Positions 25,654 through 33,730 of a stretch of 64,000 nucleotides of DNA are shown here, one piece after another; the first letter of the stretch is position 1; every line of letters starts with the position of its first letter. The notes under the pieces are model-generated. The model did not search any database. It was not told the DNA's origin and worked only from the letters and a program-made list of their open reading frames with translations. The stretch is from contig NZ_JAMTCF010000004.1 of assembly GCF_024171695.1 (NCBI RefSeq), positions 186,001-250,000 on the forward strand, written 5' to 3'. The stretch is from Actinosynnema pretiosum. GTDB lineage: Bacteria; Actinomycetota; Actinomycetes; Mycobacteriales; Pseudonocardiaceae. A program made the translations under genes and the position numbers.

Positions 25654-26871
25654 ATGCACGGAGAACAGCACTACCTGGTGGGCCTGGACCTGGCGGGCAA
25701 GCGCGTGGTCGTGGTGGGCGGCGGGTCCGTCGCCCAGCGCAGGCTGCCGCGCCTGGTCTCGTCCGGCGCCCGCGTCGAACTCGTCTCGCCCGAGGTCACC
25801 CCCACCGTCCAGGGCGTGGTCGACTCCGGGGCGGTCACCTGGCACGCCCGGCGCTACGCCGACGGCGACCTGGACGGCGCGTGGTACGTGCTCGCCTGCA
25901 CCTCCGACCCCGAGGTGAACGCCCGGATCACCGCCGACGCCGAGGCCCGCCGCGTGTTCTGCGTGCGCGCCGACGTCGGCGCGCTCGGCACCGCCGTCAC
26001 CCCCGCCTCCGGCAACCACGACGGCCTGCTCGTCGGCGTCCTGGCCAGCGGCGACCACAACCGCTCGGCGCGCGTGCGCGACGGCGTGCTGTCCGCGCTG
26101 CGCGACGGCACCCTCGCCGACCAGCACGACCAGCCCGCGGGCGTGGCCCTGGTCGGCGGCGGCCCCGGCGACCCCGACCTGATCACCGTGCGCGGCAGGC
26201 GCCTGCTGGCCAGGGCCGACGTGGTCGTCGCGGACCGGCTCGGCCCGGTGTGGCTGCTGGACGAGCTGCCGCCGCACGTGGAGGTGGTCGACGCCGCGAA
26301 GATCCCGTACGGGCGGGCCGCCGCGCAGGAGTTCATCAACCGGACGCTGGTGGACAACGCCAAGGCCGGGAAGTTCGTGGTGCGCCTGAAGGGCGGCGAC
26401 CCGTACGTGTTCGGGCGCGGCTTCGAGGAGCTGATCGCCTGCGCCGAGGCGGGCGTGCCGGTCACCGTCGTGCCGGGCGTGACCAGCGCGTTCGGCGTGC
26501 CCGCCCTCGCGGGCGTCCCGGTGACGCACCGGGGGGTGGCGCACGAGGTCGTGGTGGTGTCCGGCCACGTCGCGCCGGACGACGAGCGCTCGCTGGTGGA
26601 CTGGGGCGCGCTGGCGAGGCTGCGCGGCACCGTGGTGATCCTGATGGGCGTGGAGCGCGCCGCAGCGTTCGCCGAGGCCCTGCGCGAGGGCCGCCCCGGC
26701 GACACCCCGGTGACCGTCATCGAGAACGGCAGCACCGACGCCCAGCGGATCGTCAAGTCCACTTTGGACGGTCTGGCGGAAGCCGTTGCGGCGCACCACG
26801 TCCGTCCCCCGGCGATCATCGTCGTCGGCCCGGTCGCCGGCCTGGCGGAGGAACTGCCCGAGCAGGCGTGA
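25654..26871 (+). CDS. cysG: Siroheme synthase: precorrin-2 dehydrogenase / uroporphyrinogen-III C-methyltransferase
   Basis: 405 residues. The N-terminal NAD-binding domain (residues 1-155) has RVVVVGGGSVAQRRLPRLV. The C-terminal SUMT domain starts at GVALVGGGPGDPDLITVRG (near residue 166) and has RLKGGDPYVFGRGFEE and VVPGVTSAFGVPALAGVP. It makes precorrin-2, the entry point to cobalamin, and can oxidise it towards siroheme. A separate ferrochelatase domain is not obvious beyond the CysG N-terminal part. ATG 25654 has GGGGA about 9 nt upstream; ATG 25642 is an in-frame alternative. Confidence 0.93.
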   Translation: MHGEQHYLVGLDLAGKRVVVVGGGSVAQRRLPRLVSSGARVELVSPEVTPTVQGVVDSGAVTWHARRYADGDLDGAWYVLACTSDPEVNARITADAEARRVFCVRADVGALGTAVTPASGNHDGLLVGVLASGDHNRSARVRDGVLSALRDGTLADQHDQPAGVALVGGGPGDPDLITVRGRRLLARADVVVADRLGPVWLLDELPPHVEVVDAAKIPYGRAAAQEFINRTLVDNAKAGKFVVRLKGGDPYVFGRGFEELIACAEAGVPVTVVPGVTSAFGVPALAGVPVTHRGVAHEVVVVSGHVAPDDERSLVDWGALARLRGTVVILMGVERAAAFAEALREGRPGDTPVTVIENGSTDAQRIVKSTLDGLAEAVAAHHVRPPAIIVVGPVAGLAEELPEQA

Positions 26872-26878
26872 GCCTGCC

Positions 26879-26915
26879 GCGCGGGAAGCCCGACCCACCC
26901 GAGGGCTTCCCGCGC
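26879..26915 (+). terminator. Hairpin terminator after cysG
   Basis: A perfect 13-bp stem (GCGCGGGAAGCCC with GGGCTTCCCGCGC) around an 11-nt loop, starting 7 nt after the cysG stop. Confidence 0.65.
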
Positions 26916-27224
26916 CCAGCCGGGGCACGACGTCACGCACCGCCACCACGCACCCCACCGGTCACGTCACGCTCGGCCACCGGGCTCCGGGCGGGGGCGT
27001 CACGCTCGGACACCACCTCCCGGCGGACGTCGCGCACCTGGATCACGCTGCGACACCGGAACGCAGGCCACTCCGCGTGCCTCGCGCACCGGTCCATCCA
27101 GGGACCGCAGGCTTCGGGCCGAGCTGCGCTGCTGACAGCTCAGGCCACCCGCAGCCTGCCGCCTGCCCGCGATTGCCCGCCATCCGCCGCTCGCAGGCTG
27201 TTGGCCGCCGTCCGCTAGTCGTTG

Positions 27225-27252
27225 CCCCCAGCCCCCAGCCCCCAGCCCCCAG
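27225..27252. repeat. 7-bp tandem repeat CCCCCAG, four copies
   Basis: Four perfect head-to-tail copies on the + strand. Confidence 0.85.
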
Positions 27253-27402
27253 CCCGCCGTCCGTGCTTGCTGGCCGCCAGCCGCTCGTTGCCGCCGCCAG
27301 TAGGCTGCCTGTCCCCGGCCCAGCCCGGCCCTGTCCGGACTGTCCGGCCCTGCCCAGCCTGCCGGGCACGTTTCACCCCGCCCCGGTCCGCCTGGTCAAG
27401 CT

Positions 27403-27450
27403 CGCCCAGCCGCCCAGCCGCCCAGCCGCCCAGCCGCCCAGCCGCCCAGC
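27403..27450. repeat. 8-bp tandem repeat CGCCCAGC, six copies
   Basis: Six perfect copies, followed by a partial seventh (CGCCC). Confidence 0.9.
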
Positions 27451-27566
27451 CGCCCGGTCCAGCGCTGGCCCTGGCCTTGTCTCACTAGCGCCGCCCGCCC
27501 CCCGGCTCCCCCCATCCGCCCCGCGCCTGACCTCATCCATTCCTTCTCTCTCCCCCCCGCAAAGCA

Positions 27567-27601
27567 AGAGCCCCGGTCCCACCAGGGGACCGGGGCTCTT
27601 C
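27567..27601. terminator. Bidirectional terminator between cysG and the DEAD-box gene
   Basis: A perfect 15-bp stem (AAGAGCCCCGGTCCC with GGGACCGGGGCTCTT) around a 5-nt loop, 48 nt downstream of the helicase stop. The outer A/T bases give short U runs on both strands. Confidence 0.7.
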
Positions 27602-27648
27602 GCGTTCCGCGTCAGCGCCAACCGCAGGTCAGCGCCAACCGTCGATCA

Positions 27649-29154
27649 TCAGTGCTGCGGGGCCGCGCTGCGGCGGGGACGGCCGCCCGCGCGGTCGCGG
27701 TCACGGCCGCCACCCTCGCGGCCACCGCCCTCGCGCCCGCCGCGGAAGAAGCCGCCGCTGCCGCCACGACGGGCGCCACCGCCGCCCGCGCCACCGCGCC
27801 GACCGCGCGGCTGCACCTCGGGCTCCACCACGGGCACGCCGCTGGGCTCGCGGGCGCCGGTGATGCGGATCAGCTCGTCGTCGCCGGGACGGACCTTGGT
27901 CGACTCCGGGCGGATGCCCGCGCGGGTGGTCAGGCCCTGGACGGCGCGCCGCTGGTCGTGCGTGACCAGCGTGACGACCGTGCCGGACTGCCCGGCGCGC
28001 GCGGTGCGACCGGCGCGGTGCAGGTAGTCCTTCGGGTCGGCGGGCGGGTCCACGTGCACGACCAGGCTGACGTCGTCCACGTGGATGCCGCGCGCGGCGA
28101 CGTCCGTGGCGATCAGGACCGGGGTCGTGCCCTCGCGGAACTGGCCGAGCACGCGGGTGCGCGCGCTCTGCGCCTTGCCGCCGTGCAGGGCGCCCGCGTG
28201 CACGCCCATCGACCGCAGCTTCTTGGCCAGCCGGTCCACGTGGTGCTTGGTGCGCACGAACATGATCGTGCGGCCCTCGCGCGCGGCCACCTCGGTCACC
28301 ACCGACTGCTTGTCCTCGGCGGACACGAACAGCAGGTGGTGCTCCATCGTGGTGACGCTGCCGGTGGGCGGCGCGACCGAGTGCACGACCGGGTCGTGCA
28401 GGTACTGGCGGACCAGCTTGTCCACGTCGCCGTCGAGCGTCGCGGAGAACAGCAGCCGCTGCCCGTTCTCGGGGGTCAGGTCCAGGATGGCCCGCACCTG
28501 CGGCATGAAGCCCATGTCGGCCATCTGGTCGGCCTCGTCCAGGGCGGTGAACATGACCTCGGAGAGGTCCGCGGTGCCCTGGCGCACGTGGTCGGAGAGC
28601 CGACCCGGCGTGGCGATCAGCAGGTCGACGCCCCTGCGCAGCGCGTCGATCTGGCGCGGGAAGGACGTGCCGCCCACGACGGTGCGGCACCACAGGCCGA
28701 GCGCGCGGGCGAAGGGCGACAGCGCCTCCTCGACCTGCATGGCCAGCTCGCGGGTCGGGACCAGCACCAGCGCGCGCGGCATGAGCGGCTTGGCGCGGCC
28801 ACCGGCCAGCCTGGACAGCAGCGCCAGGCCGAACGCGAGGGTCTTGCCGGAGCCGGTCTGGCCCCGGCCGAGCAGGTCGCGGCCCGCGAGCGAGTCGGGG
28901 AGCGTGGCGGCCTGGATGGGGAAGGGCTCGTTGATCCCGGCTGCGGCGAGCGCGCGGACCAGCTCGTCGGCGAGGCCGAGCTCGCTGAACGACGGGAGCG
29001 GGCCCTCGGGGAGGGTGCTCTCGACGTGGTCGGGAACGGTGTAAGCGTTGGGCGCGTCCACCTGCTGGGGACGGCGGTTGCCCTGGCCGGAGCGCCTGCG
29101 GGGCCTGCGAGAGGACTGCGGGCGCTCGGAACGGCTCTGGGACACGGGTGGCAA
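27649..29154 (-). CDS. DEAD-box RNA helicase with RGG-type tail
   Basis: About 501 residues. Motifs in order: Q motif FPIQAATLPD, I RGQTGSGKT, Ia PTRELA, II LDEADQMADMG, III FSATLD, V ATDVAARGIHV, VI HRAGRTARAG. The C-terminal 50-60 residues are Arg/Gly-rich ([22 protein letters not shown]), a likely RNA-binding tail. An N-terminal basic segment (RRPRRRSGQGNRRPQQ) adds further RNA contact. Probably acts in RNA decay or ribosome assembly. TTG 29154 is chosen because GGAGG lies 6 nt upstream; an ATG 18 nt earlier overlaps that site. Confidence 0.92.
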   Translation of the reverse strand: MPPVSQSRSERPQSSRRPRRRSGQGNRRPQQVDAPNAYTVPDHVESTLPEGPLPSFSELGLADELVRALAAAGINEPFPIQAATLPDSLAGRDLLGRGQTGSGKTLAFGLALLSRLAGGRAKPLMPRALVLVPTRELAMQVEEALSPFARALGLWCRTVVGGTSFPRQIDALRRGVDLLIATPGRLSDHVRQGTADLSEVMFTALDEADQMADMGFMPQVRAILDLTPENGQRLLFSATLDGDVDKLVRQYLHDPVVHSVAPPTGSVTTMEHHLLFVSAEDKQSVVTEVAAREGRTIMFVRTKHHVDRLAKKLRSMGVHAGALHGGKAQSARTRVLGQFREGTTPVLIATDVAARGIHVDDVSLVVHVDPPADPKDYLHRAGRTARAGQSGTVVTLVTHDQRRAVQGLTTRAGIRPESTKVRPGDDELIRITGAREPSGVPVVEPEVQPRGRRGGAGGGGARRGGSGGFFRGGREGGGREGGGRDRDRAGGRPRRSAAPQH

Positions 29155-29915
29155 AACATACCTCCGGGACACGGCACGTCACGGGGATTGCTCTGCACTC
29201 GTGGGCAGGCGCGATCGCGCGGACGGGCCCGGCGCTGCGTAGCGCCGACGGTTGGGTGGAGCACCGGTGGTCCTGCATGGTGACCTCGGGGCGCTGAAAG
29301 GTGGCGCCCTCGTGCGGTGCGTTGACCAGTCTAGCTGATCATCATCCATTGGGTCGCGGCCACTCGGCCTAGTTTCGGCCGCGAGGCTGTGACCTGCGTG
29401 GACGTCGGGTGGATTGGTGGCGGGAGGGGGTCGGGGGCCGAGGGGGGACGTCGACTGGTTCGGCGGCGGTCCGCGCGACCTGAGCGGGCGGCTCGCGCGG
29501 CACCCGGACGTGGCCGGGTTCCACCGGGTGGTGGCGCGCCCGCTCGCGCGCGTGGTCGCGCGCCCGGTCGGCGGAACGCGGAAACCGCTGTGGCACAAGA
29601 GGATTCAGCTCCGGAACGGCCGGTCGAGACGGGGGAGGGTCCTGGGTCTAACGGCCCGCGCGCGGCCCTGACCCCGCGTTCGTCACGGGGCGCGCTCGCG
29701 CGGCGGTCACGGACGGCAGCCGGTGCTCGCGGCGGCGCGAACGCGCGGTGACGCCGGGTGGACGCGGTCGTCGCGCACCGTCGCCGCGCGCGGTGCGGGC
29801 GCGGTCACCGAGCGGCGTCGAACGGGGGAAAGCATTGGTGACACAACGAAATCGCGCTCCCACCGCGCGTGGTCGCGGTGCGGCGGACGGTGTTCTCACC
29901 GCACGTGCGCTGTAC
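29155..29915. other. Intergenic region, no firm gene
   Basis: About 760 nt between two minus-strand genes. It holds one coding-like + strand frame (listed separately at low confidence); otherwise no recognisable protein or repeat was seen. Confidence 0.4.
29414..29671 (+). CDS. Possible small ORF of unknown function
   Basis: An 85-residue frame with strong G/C third-position bias over its first two-thirds (DVDWFGGGPRDLSGRLARHP then VAGFHRVVARPLARVVARP). After about residue 53 the bias weakens. No family is recognised, there is no ribosome site, and the GTG start is uncertain. It could be a gene remnant or a chance frame in GC-rich DNA. Confidence 0.2.
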   Translation: MVAGGGRGPRGDVDWFGGGPRDLSGRLARHPDVAGFHRVVARPLARVVARPVGGTRKPLWHKRIQLRNGRSRRGRVLGLTARARP

Positions 29916-29953
29916 CCGGTGGGCGAGGGGGCGCGCGCCCCCTCGCCCACCGG
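29916..29953 (-). terminator. Terminator of the RIO kinase gene, perfect 38-bp palindrome
   Basis: Nineteen base pairs per arm (CCGGTGGGCGAGGGGGCGC and its exact complement) with no loop bases, 3 nt after the kinase stop codon. No T tract. Confidence 0.65.
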
Positions 29954-29956
29954 CGC

Positions 29957-31144
29957 TCACCCCAGCCCGGCTTCCCGGAGCAGCTCGGCGGTCAGCTCCG
30001 CCGCGTCGGCCATCCCGTCCGGCAGACCGCGCGCGGTGAACCAGTCGGTCACCACCCGCACGTCGCGGGCCAGGAACTCGGCCCCGCGCGGGTTGGCCAT
30101 CAGGTCGACGAGCTGCGGCAGGTCGATCACCACGAGCCGGTCCTCGTGCACCACCAGGTTGAACGGCGACAGGTCGCCGTGCGCGTACCCGGAGGCGGCC
30201 ATGCCCAGCAGCGCCGACACGAGCTGGCGCCACAGGTCCACCAGCGCGTCCGGCTCGGGCCTGGTCTGGGCGAGCCGGGGCGCGGCCTGGACGCCGTCGC
30301 CGATGAACTCCATCAGCACCTCGGTGCCGTCGCGCTGCACCGGGTAGGGCACCGGCACGCCGCGCTGCCACAGCGCGCCGAGCGCCGCGAACTCGGCCAC
30401 CGCCCACCGCTCGGCGATCAGGTTCCGCCCGAACGCGCTGCGCCGGGACATCGCGCGGGCCTCCCTGGTCCGCCGCTCCTTGCGGCCCTCCAGGTAGCCC
30501 GCGTCCCGGTGGAACAGCCGGTGGTCGTTGTCCCGGTACCGCTTCGCGGCCAGCAGGCAGGACCGCTCCGGCGTGGCGCGCTCCAGCAGCGAGACGTCCG
30601 CCTCCTTGCCGGACTTGATCAGCCCGAGCTCCCGGTCGACCGCCCCGAGGTCGGTGACCAGCCAGGCGGGGTGCGGAGCGGGGCCCTGGTCGGCGTCGCC
30701 CCAGGTGGACCACCGGTCGCCGTCCTCGGGCCCGGTGCGCTGCCTGGTCTCGGCGAGGCGCTTCTTGGCCTCCTCGGTGAGCCTGCCGCGCCGGACGTTC
30801 TCGTCGTCGTCCCGCACGACCCTGACCCGCGTCTTGACCTCGCGGGGGCCGTAGTCGTCCAGCTCGTAGTCGGACCAGCGGCTGTGCGGGTCGTCGTCGG
30901 TGTCGTCGTCCTCGCCGTGGCCGGCGTCGGTGTAGCCACCCTCGTCGTGACCTGCGTCGCCGTAGTCATCGTCGTCGGTGTCGTCGGTGTCGTCGGTGTC
31001 GTCGCGGTCGGCATCGGCGTCGGCGTCGACACCGGGCGCGTCGACACCGGGCACGTCAACGGCGTCGTCGTCGACGCGACCGCCGTGATTGAAGTTGATC
31101 TTGAGTTCGTGCAGTGCGTTCGTGGTGATCGCGTGCTCGCGCAC
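29957..31144 (-). CDS. RIO1-like serine protein kinase
   Basis: 395 residues. The kinase part (about residues 170-390) has the ATP lysine in CLLAAKRYR, the catalytic loop YAHGDLSPFNLVVHED and the metal motif VVIDLPQLVD, all diagnostic of RIO kinases. The first 100 residues contain a remarkable Asp-rich stretch (DADADADRDDTDDTDDTDDD) and are probably disordered. Bacterial RIO kinases are poorly understood; a role in ribosome maturation or phosphate signalling would be by analogy only. GTG 31144 has GGGAG 7 nt upstream; longer in-frame versions enter non-coding repeats. Confidence 0.88.
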   Translation of the reverse strand: MREHAITTNALHELKINFNHGGRVDDDAVDVPGVDAPGVDADADADRDDTDDTDDTDDDDYGDAGHDEGGYTDAGHGEDDDTDDDPHSRWSDYELDDYGPREVKTRVRVVRDDDENVRRGRLTEEAKKRLAETRQRTGPEDGDRWSTWGDADQGPAPHPAWLVTDLGAVDRELGLIKSGKEADVSLLERATPERSCLLAAKRYRDNDHRLFHRDAGYLEGRKERRTREARAMSRRSAFGRNLIAERWAVAEFAALGALWQRGVPVPYPVQRDGTEVLMEFIGDGVQAAPRLAQTRPEPDALVDLWRQLVSALLGMAASGYAHGDLSPFNLVVHEDRLVVIDLPQLVDLMANPRGAEFLARDVRVVTDWFTARGLPDGMADAAELTAELLREAGLG

Positions 31145-31565
31145 AGCGGGGCTCCCAGCGGGAAGTGGGTGGATCACCCCGGCGGCGGGCCGCGCGATCG
31201 CGTCAGGCCCTGCGGAGCGCCGGGGTGGGCGGACGGGCCGGTGCCGCGTCCAGGACAGGTGTCGTGGCCATGTCGGCACCTCCTCCCCGAATCCGCTCCG
31301 GGCTCTCCGGCCCGCGAGTCGCTGTGCGCGCCCACCATGCCCCGCCCGCACCCGGCGGGGCAACCGCTTTTCCGACCGTCCCTCGCCACCGGAGCCCGCG
31401 CAGCCCCTGACCAGCGCTCCCGCACCCGCACCCGCTCCCGCACCCGCTCCCGCACCGGTGTGCCCGCGCCGCGTCCCCGCTCCAGCCCTGTCCCGCTCCA
31501 ACCCTCGATCCGCCACTCCCCGTCCCGCGCGCCTCCACTTCAGGCCATCGGGCGTCGGGCGCGGC
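31145..31565. other. Intergenic region with C-rich hexamer repeats
   Basis: About 420 nt without a supported gene. Positions 31417-31458 are a run of seven CNCCCG hexamers. Promoter elements for the RIO kinase should lie in the first 100 nt but none is clear. Confidence 0.45.
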
Positions 31566-31629
31566 GGGTGCTCAGCGGGGTGGGCGCTCAGCTGGGTGGG
31601 CGCTCAGCGGGGCGGATGCTCAGCGCGGT
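31566..31629. repeat. 16-bp tandem repeat, four copies, overlapping a gene end
   Basis: Unit GGGYGCTCAGCKGGGT repeats every 16 nt with GCTCAG at 31570, 31586, 31602 and 31618. The last copy contains the stop codon of the Crp-type gene that ends at 31620. Confidence 0.8.
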
Positions 31630-32339
31630 GGGCGCTGGGCGTAGGCGCGCAGCGCGTCCAGGTCCGGCACCAGCACGTCCCGGCGCAGGTGGCTCACCAC
31701 GACCCCGGCCTTGCGCAGGTCGCTGAACGCCTTCTCCGCCGTGCGCGGTTTCATGCCCGCGATCGACGCGAGCTCCACCTTGGTCAGCGGGAACCCGAGC
31801 GTCCACCCGCCCGGCTCCTCGCGGCCGTGCGTGCGCACCAGCTCCGCCAGCACCTTCGCCAACCGCTCGTCCGCCGCCCGAGCCAGGAAGTCCCGCCTGC
31901 GCTCGATCGCCCACCGCAGCCGCTCGTTCACCATGCCGATCATCTCGACGAAGACCTCGTTGCGGCGGTGCAGGAAGCCCATCAGCTCGCTGCTGCTGAT
32001 CATCCGCGCGGTCACCTCGCCGCACGTGATCACGCTCGCCGACCTCGGCTTCCGGTCCAGCGCCGCCATCTCGCCGACGAAGTCACCGGCCGCCTTGATC
32101 GCCAGCAGCGCCGTGTCGCCGGTCTCGTCGGTGGTCTGCACCTTCACCACGCCGTCGAGCAGCAGCAGCGCGTGCGTGTCGCGGGCGTCCTGGACGATGA
32201 CGTCGCGGTTCGGCGCGTACCGCACCACCGTGCCCATCGCCAGCAGCTCGTCGCGCGCCTGGTCGCGCAGCCGCGACAGCAAGCTGTCGTGCGGCCACAC
32301 CGGTTGCTCCGGCTGGGTCGTGCTCGGTGACCATGACAT
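31620..32339 (-). CDS. Crp/Fnr-family regulator 1
   Basis: About 239 residues. An N-terminal cyclic-nucleotide-binding domain shows VIVQDARDTHALLLLDGVVKV and GDFVGEMAALDRKPRSASV, the phosphate-binding cassette with Glu, Arg and Ser in place. The C-terminal winged HTH is FPLTKVELASIAGMKPRTAEKAFSDLRKAGVV. It is probably a ligand-responsive transcription factor. ATG 32339 is used; an ATG 9 nt upstream is possible. It ends inside a tandem repeat and lies directly downstream of a close paralogue. Confidence 0.9.
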   Translation of the reverse strand: MSWSPSTTQPEQPVWPHDSLLSRLRDQARDELLAMGTVVRYAPNRDVIVQDARDTHALLLLDGVVKVQTTDETGDTALLAIKAAGDFVGEMAALDRKPRSASVITCGEVTARMISSSELMGFLHRRNEVFVEMIGMVNERLRWAIERRRDFLARAADERLAKVLAELVRTHGREEPGGWTLGFPLTKVELASIAGMKPRTAEKAFSDLRKAGVVVSHLRRDVLVPDLDALRAYAQRPPR

Positions 32340-32470
32340 CAGCACCATCCACCCCTAATGCGTCGTATCCGCAACTCGCTGCAACCGTTGTCATCCCCCG
32401 GCGTGCAGGTCGCGCCGCACGGCCGGTTCGTTTCGCCGAAGCGCGGGATTCCACCCGAACGCGCGGTTTC

Positions 32471-33160
32471 TCAGGATCCGGCGTAGCGGCGCAGCGCCCG
32501 CAGATCGGGAACCAGGACGTCGCGGCGCAGGTTGCTGACGACCACGCCCGCGTGCCGCAGGTCGCTGAACGCCTTCTCCGCCGTGCGCGGTTTCATGCCC
32601 GCGATCGAGGCCAGCTCGACCTTGGTCAGCGGGATGCCCAGCCGCCACGCGTCCTTGTCCTGCCTGCCGTAGGTCTGCACCAGCTCCACGAGCACGCGGG
32701 CCACCCGCACGGGCGCCGGGCAGGACAGGAAGTCGCGGCGGCGGTCGATCGACCAGCGCAACCGCTCGCCCACCACCAGCACCAGCTCCATCGCCACCTC
32801 GGGACGGCGCAGCAGCAGCGCCTGGAAGTCGGCGCGGGTGATGGCGCGAGCCACGACCTCCCCGCAGGTGCGCACCGTGGCCGACCGGGGCTTCCCGCTC
32901 AACGCCGCCATCTCGCCGACGACGTCGCCCGCGATCCGGATGTCCAGCAGCGCGTGCTCACCGTCCTCGTCCACGGCCTGCACCTTCACCATGCCGCTGA
33001 GCAGCAGCAGCACGTGCGTGTCGCGCGCGTCCTGGACGATCACCTCCTTGTCCGGCCCGTACGGCACCCGCGTCCCCAGCGCGAGCAGGTCGCCCCGCGC
33101 GGGTTCGCGCACCCTCCCCAGCAGACTCGTGCTCGGCCACACCGGATCAGCACCGGTCAA
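32471..33160 (-). CDS. Crp/Fnr-family regulator 2 (tandem paralogue)
   Basis: 229 residues. The cNMP domain has VIVQDARDTHVLLLLSGMVKV and GDVVGEMAALSGKPRSATV. The HTH PLTKVELASIAGMKPRTAEKAFSDLRHAGVV is nearly identical to regulator 1, so both may bind the same DNA site. The sensory halves differ more, suggesting different or tuned ligands. TTG 33160 has GGGGGG 6 nt upstream and gives the same N-terminal layout as the paralogue; it is a best guess. 131 nt separate the two genes. Confidence 0.88.
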   Translation of the reverse strand: MTGADPVWPSTSLLGRVREPARGDLLALGTRVPYGPDKEVIVQDARDTHVLLLLSGMVKVQAVDEDGEHALLDIRIAGDVVGEMAALSGKPRSATVRTCGEVVARAITRADFQALLLRRPEVAMELVLVVGERLRWSIDRRRDFLSCPAPVRVARVLVELVQTYGRQDKDAWRLGIPLTKVELASIAGMKPRTAEKAFSDLRHAGVVVSNLRRDVLVPDLRALRRYAGS

Positions 33161-33730
33161 CGCACACCCCCCGGATCGACTTCTTCCCTGACGGATGTCG
33201 GCCCGGACACCCCCGCCGTTCCCAGAATCCGGGCATTCCACGTGAAGCGTGCAACTCCGTTCACCCGAGCGGCGGCGACCGAACGGGGTCGGTGCGCGAC
33301 CTGCCCGCCGAACACCGCCGAACACCGCCGGAACCCACCGAACACCACGCGGAGCAGGCTGGACACCACCGGACGTGGGCTGCGGACCCCGGAATAGCGG
33401 TGGGGGAGCACCGTGCTGGAGAACGCGGCCTCGCGGAAAGGCCCGGCAGGGCCGACGCCCCGACTTGGCTCCGCTCGCTCGGACCAACCAGGTGAGACCC
33501 GCCTCCCAACCAGGTGAGACCAGCCTCCCGGCCCGGCGAGACCAGCCTCCTGGCCTGGCGAGACCCAGCGCGATAAAGCCCCGGCCCGGCGGCGTGGCCT
33601 GTCGTGCGCCTGTCAGATTCACCTGGGTCGGGTCTGCTGCTGGCCCCTGAGTTCTGGGGCTCCTGGGCTCCTGGGTTTCGGGGTGCCTGAGGGTGGGTTC
33701 CGGGGCGTCTGGGCGCCGGAGGTTTCGCTG
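33161..33730. other. Intergenic region with tandem repeats
   Basis: 570 nt without a supported gene. It holds ACACCGCCGA-type direct repeats near 33311-33335, the 22-bp array listed separately, and G/T-rich near-repeats (CTGGG, TTCCGGGG) at 33650-33720. Confidence 0.5.
33486..33567. repeat. 22-bp tandem repeat, about 3.7 copies
   Basis: Unit AACCAGGTGAGACCCGCCTC plus two bases, with period 22 (GTGAG or GCGAG at 33492, 33514, 33536, 33558). Copies diverge by a few substitutions. Confidence 0.85.

Larger units (their letters stand above)
26916..27566 (+). other. Gene-free C-rich intergenic region with short tandem repeats
   Basis: About 650 nt between cysG and the convergent helicase gene. 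It contains the 7-bp and 8-bp arrays listed separately. No frame shows a recognisable protein. Confidence 0.5.

Noticed and set aside
29179-29598. 139-residue minus-strand frame upstream of the helicase
   Set aside because: Translation is Arg/Pro/Ser/Thr-rich, lacks third-position bias and motifs, and lies opposite a more coding-like frame.
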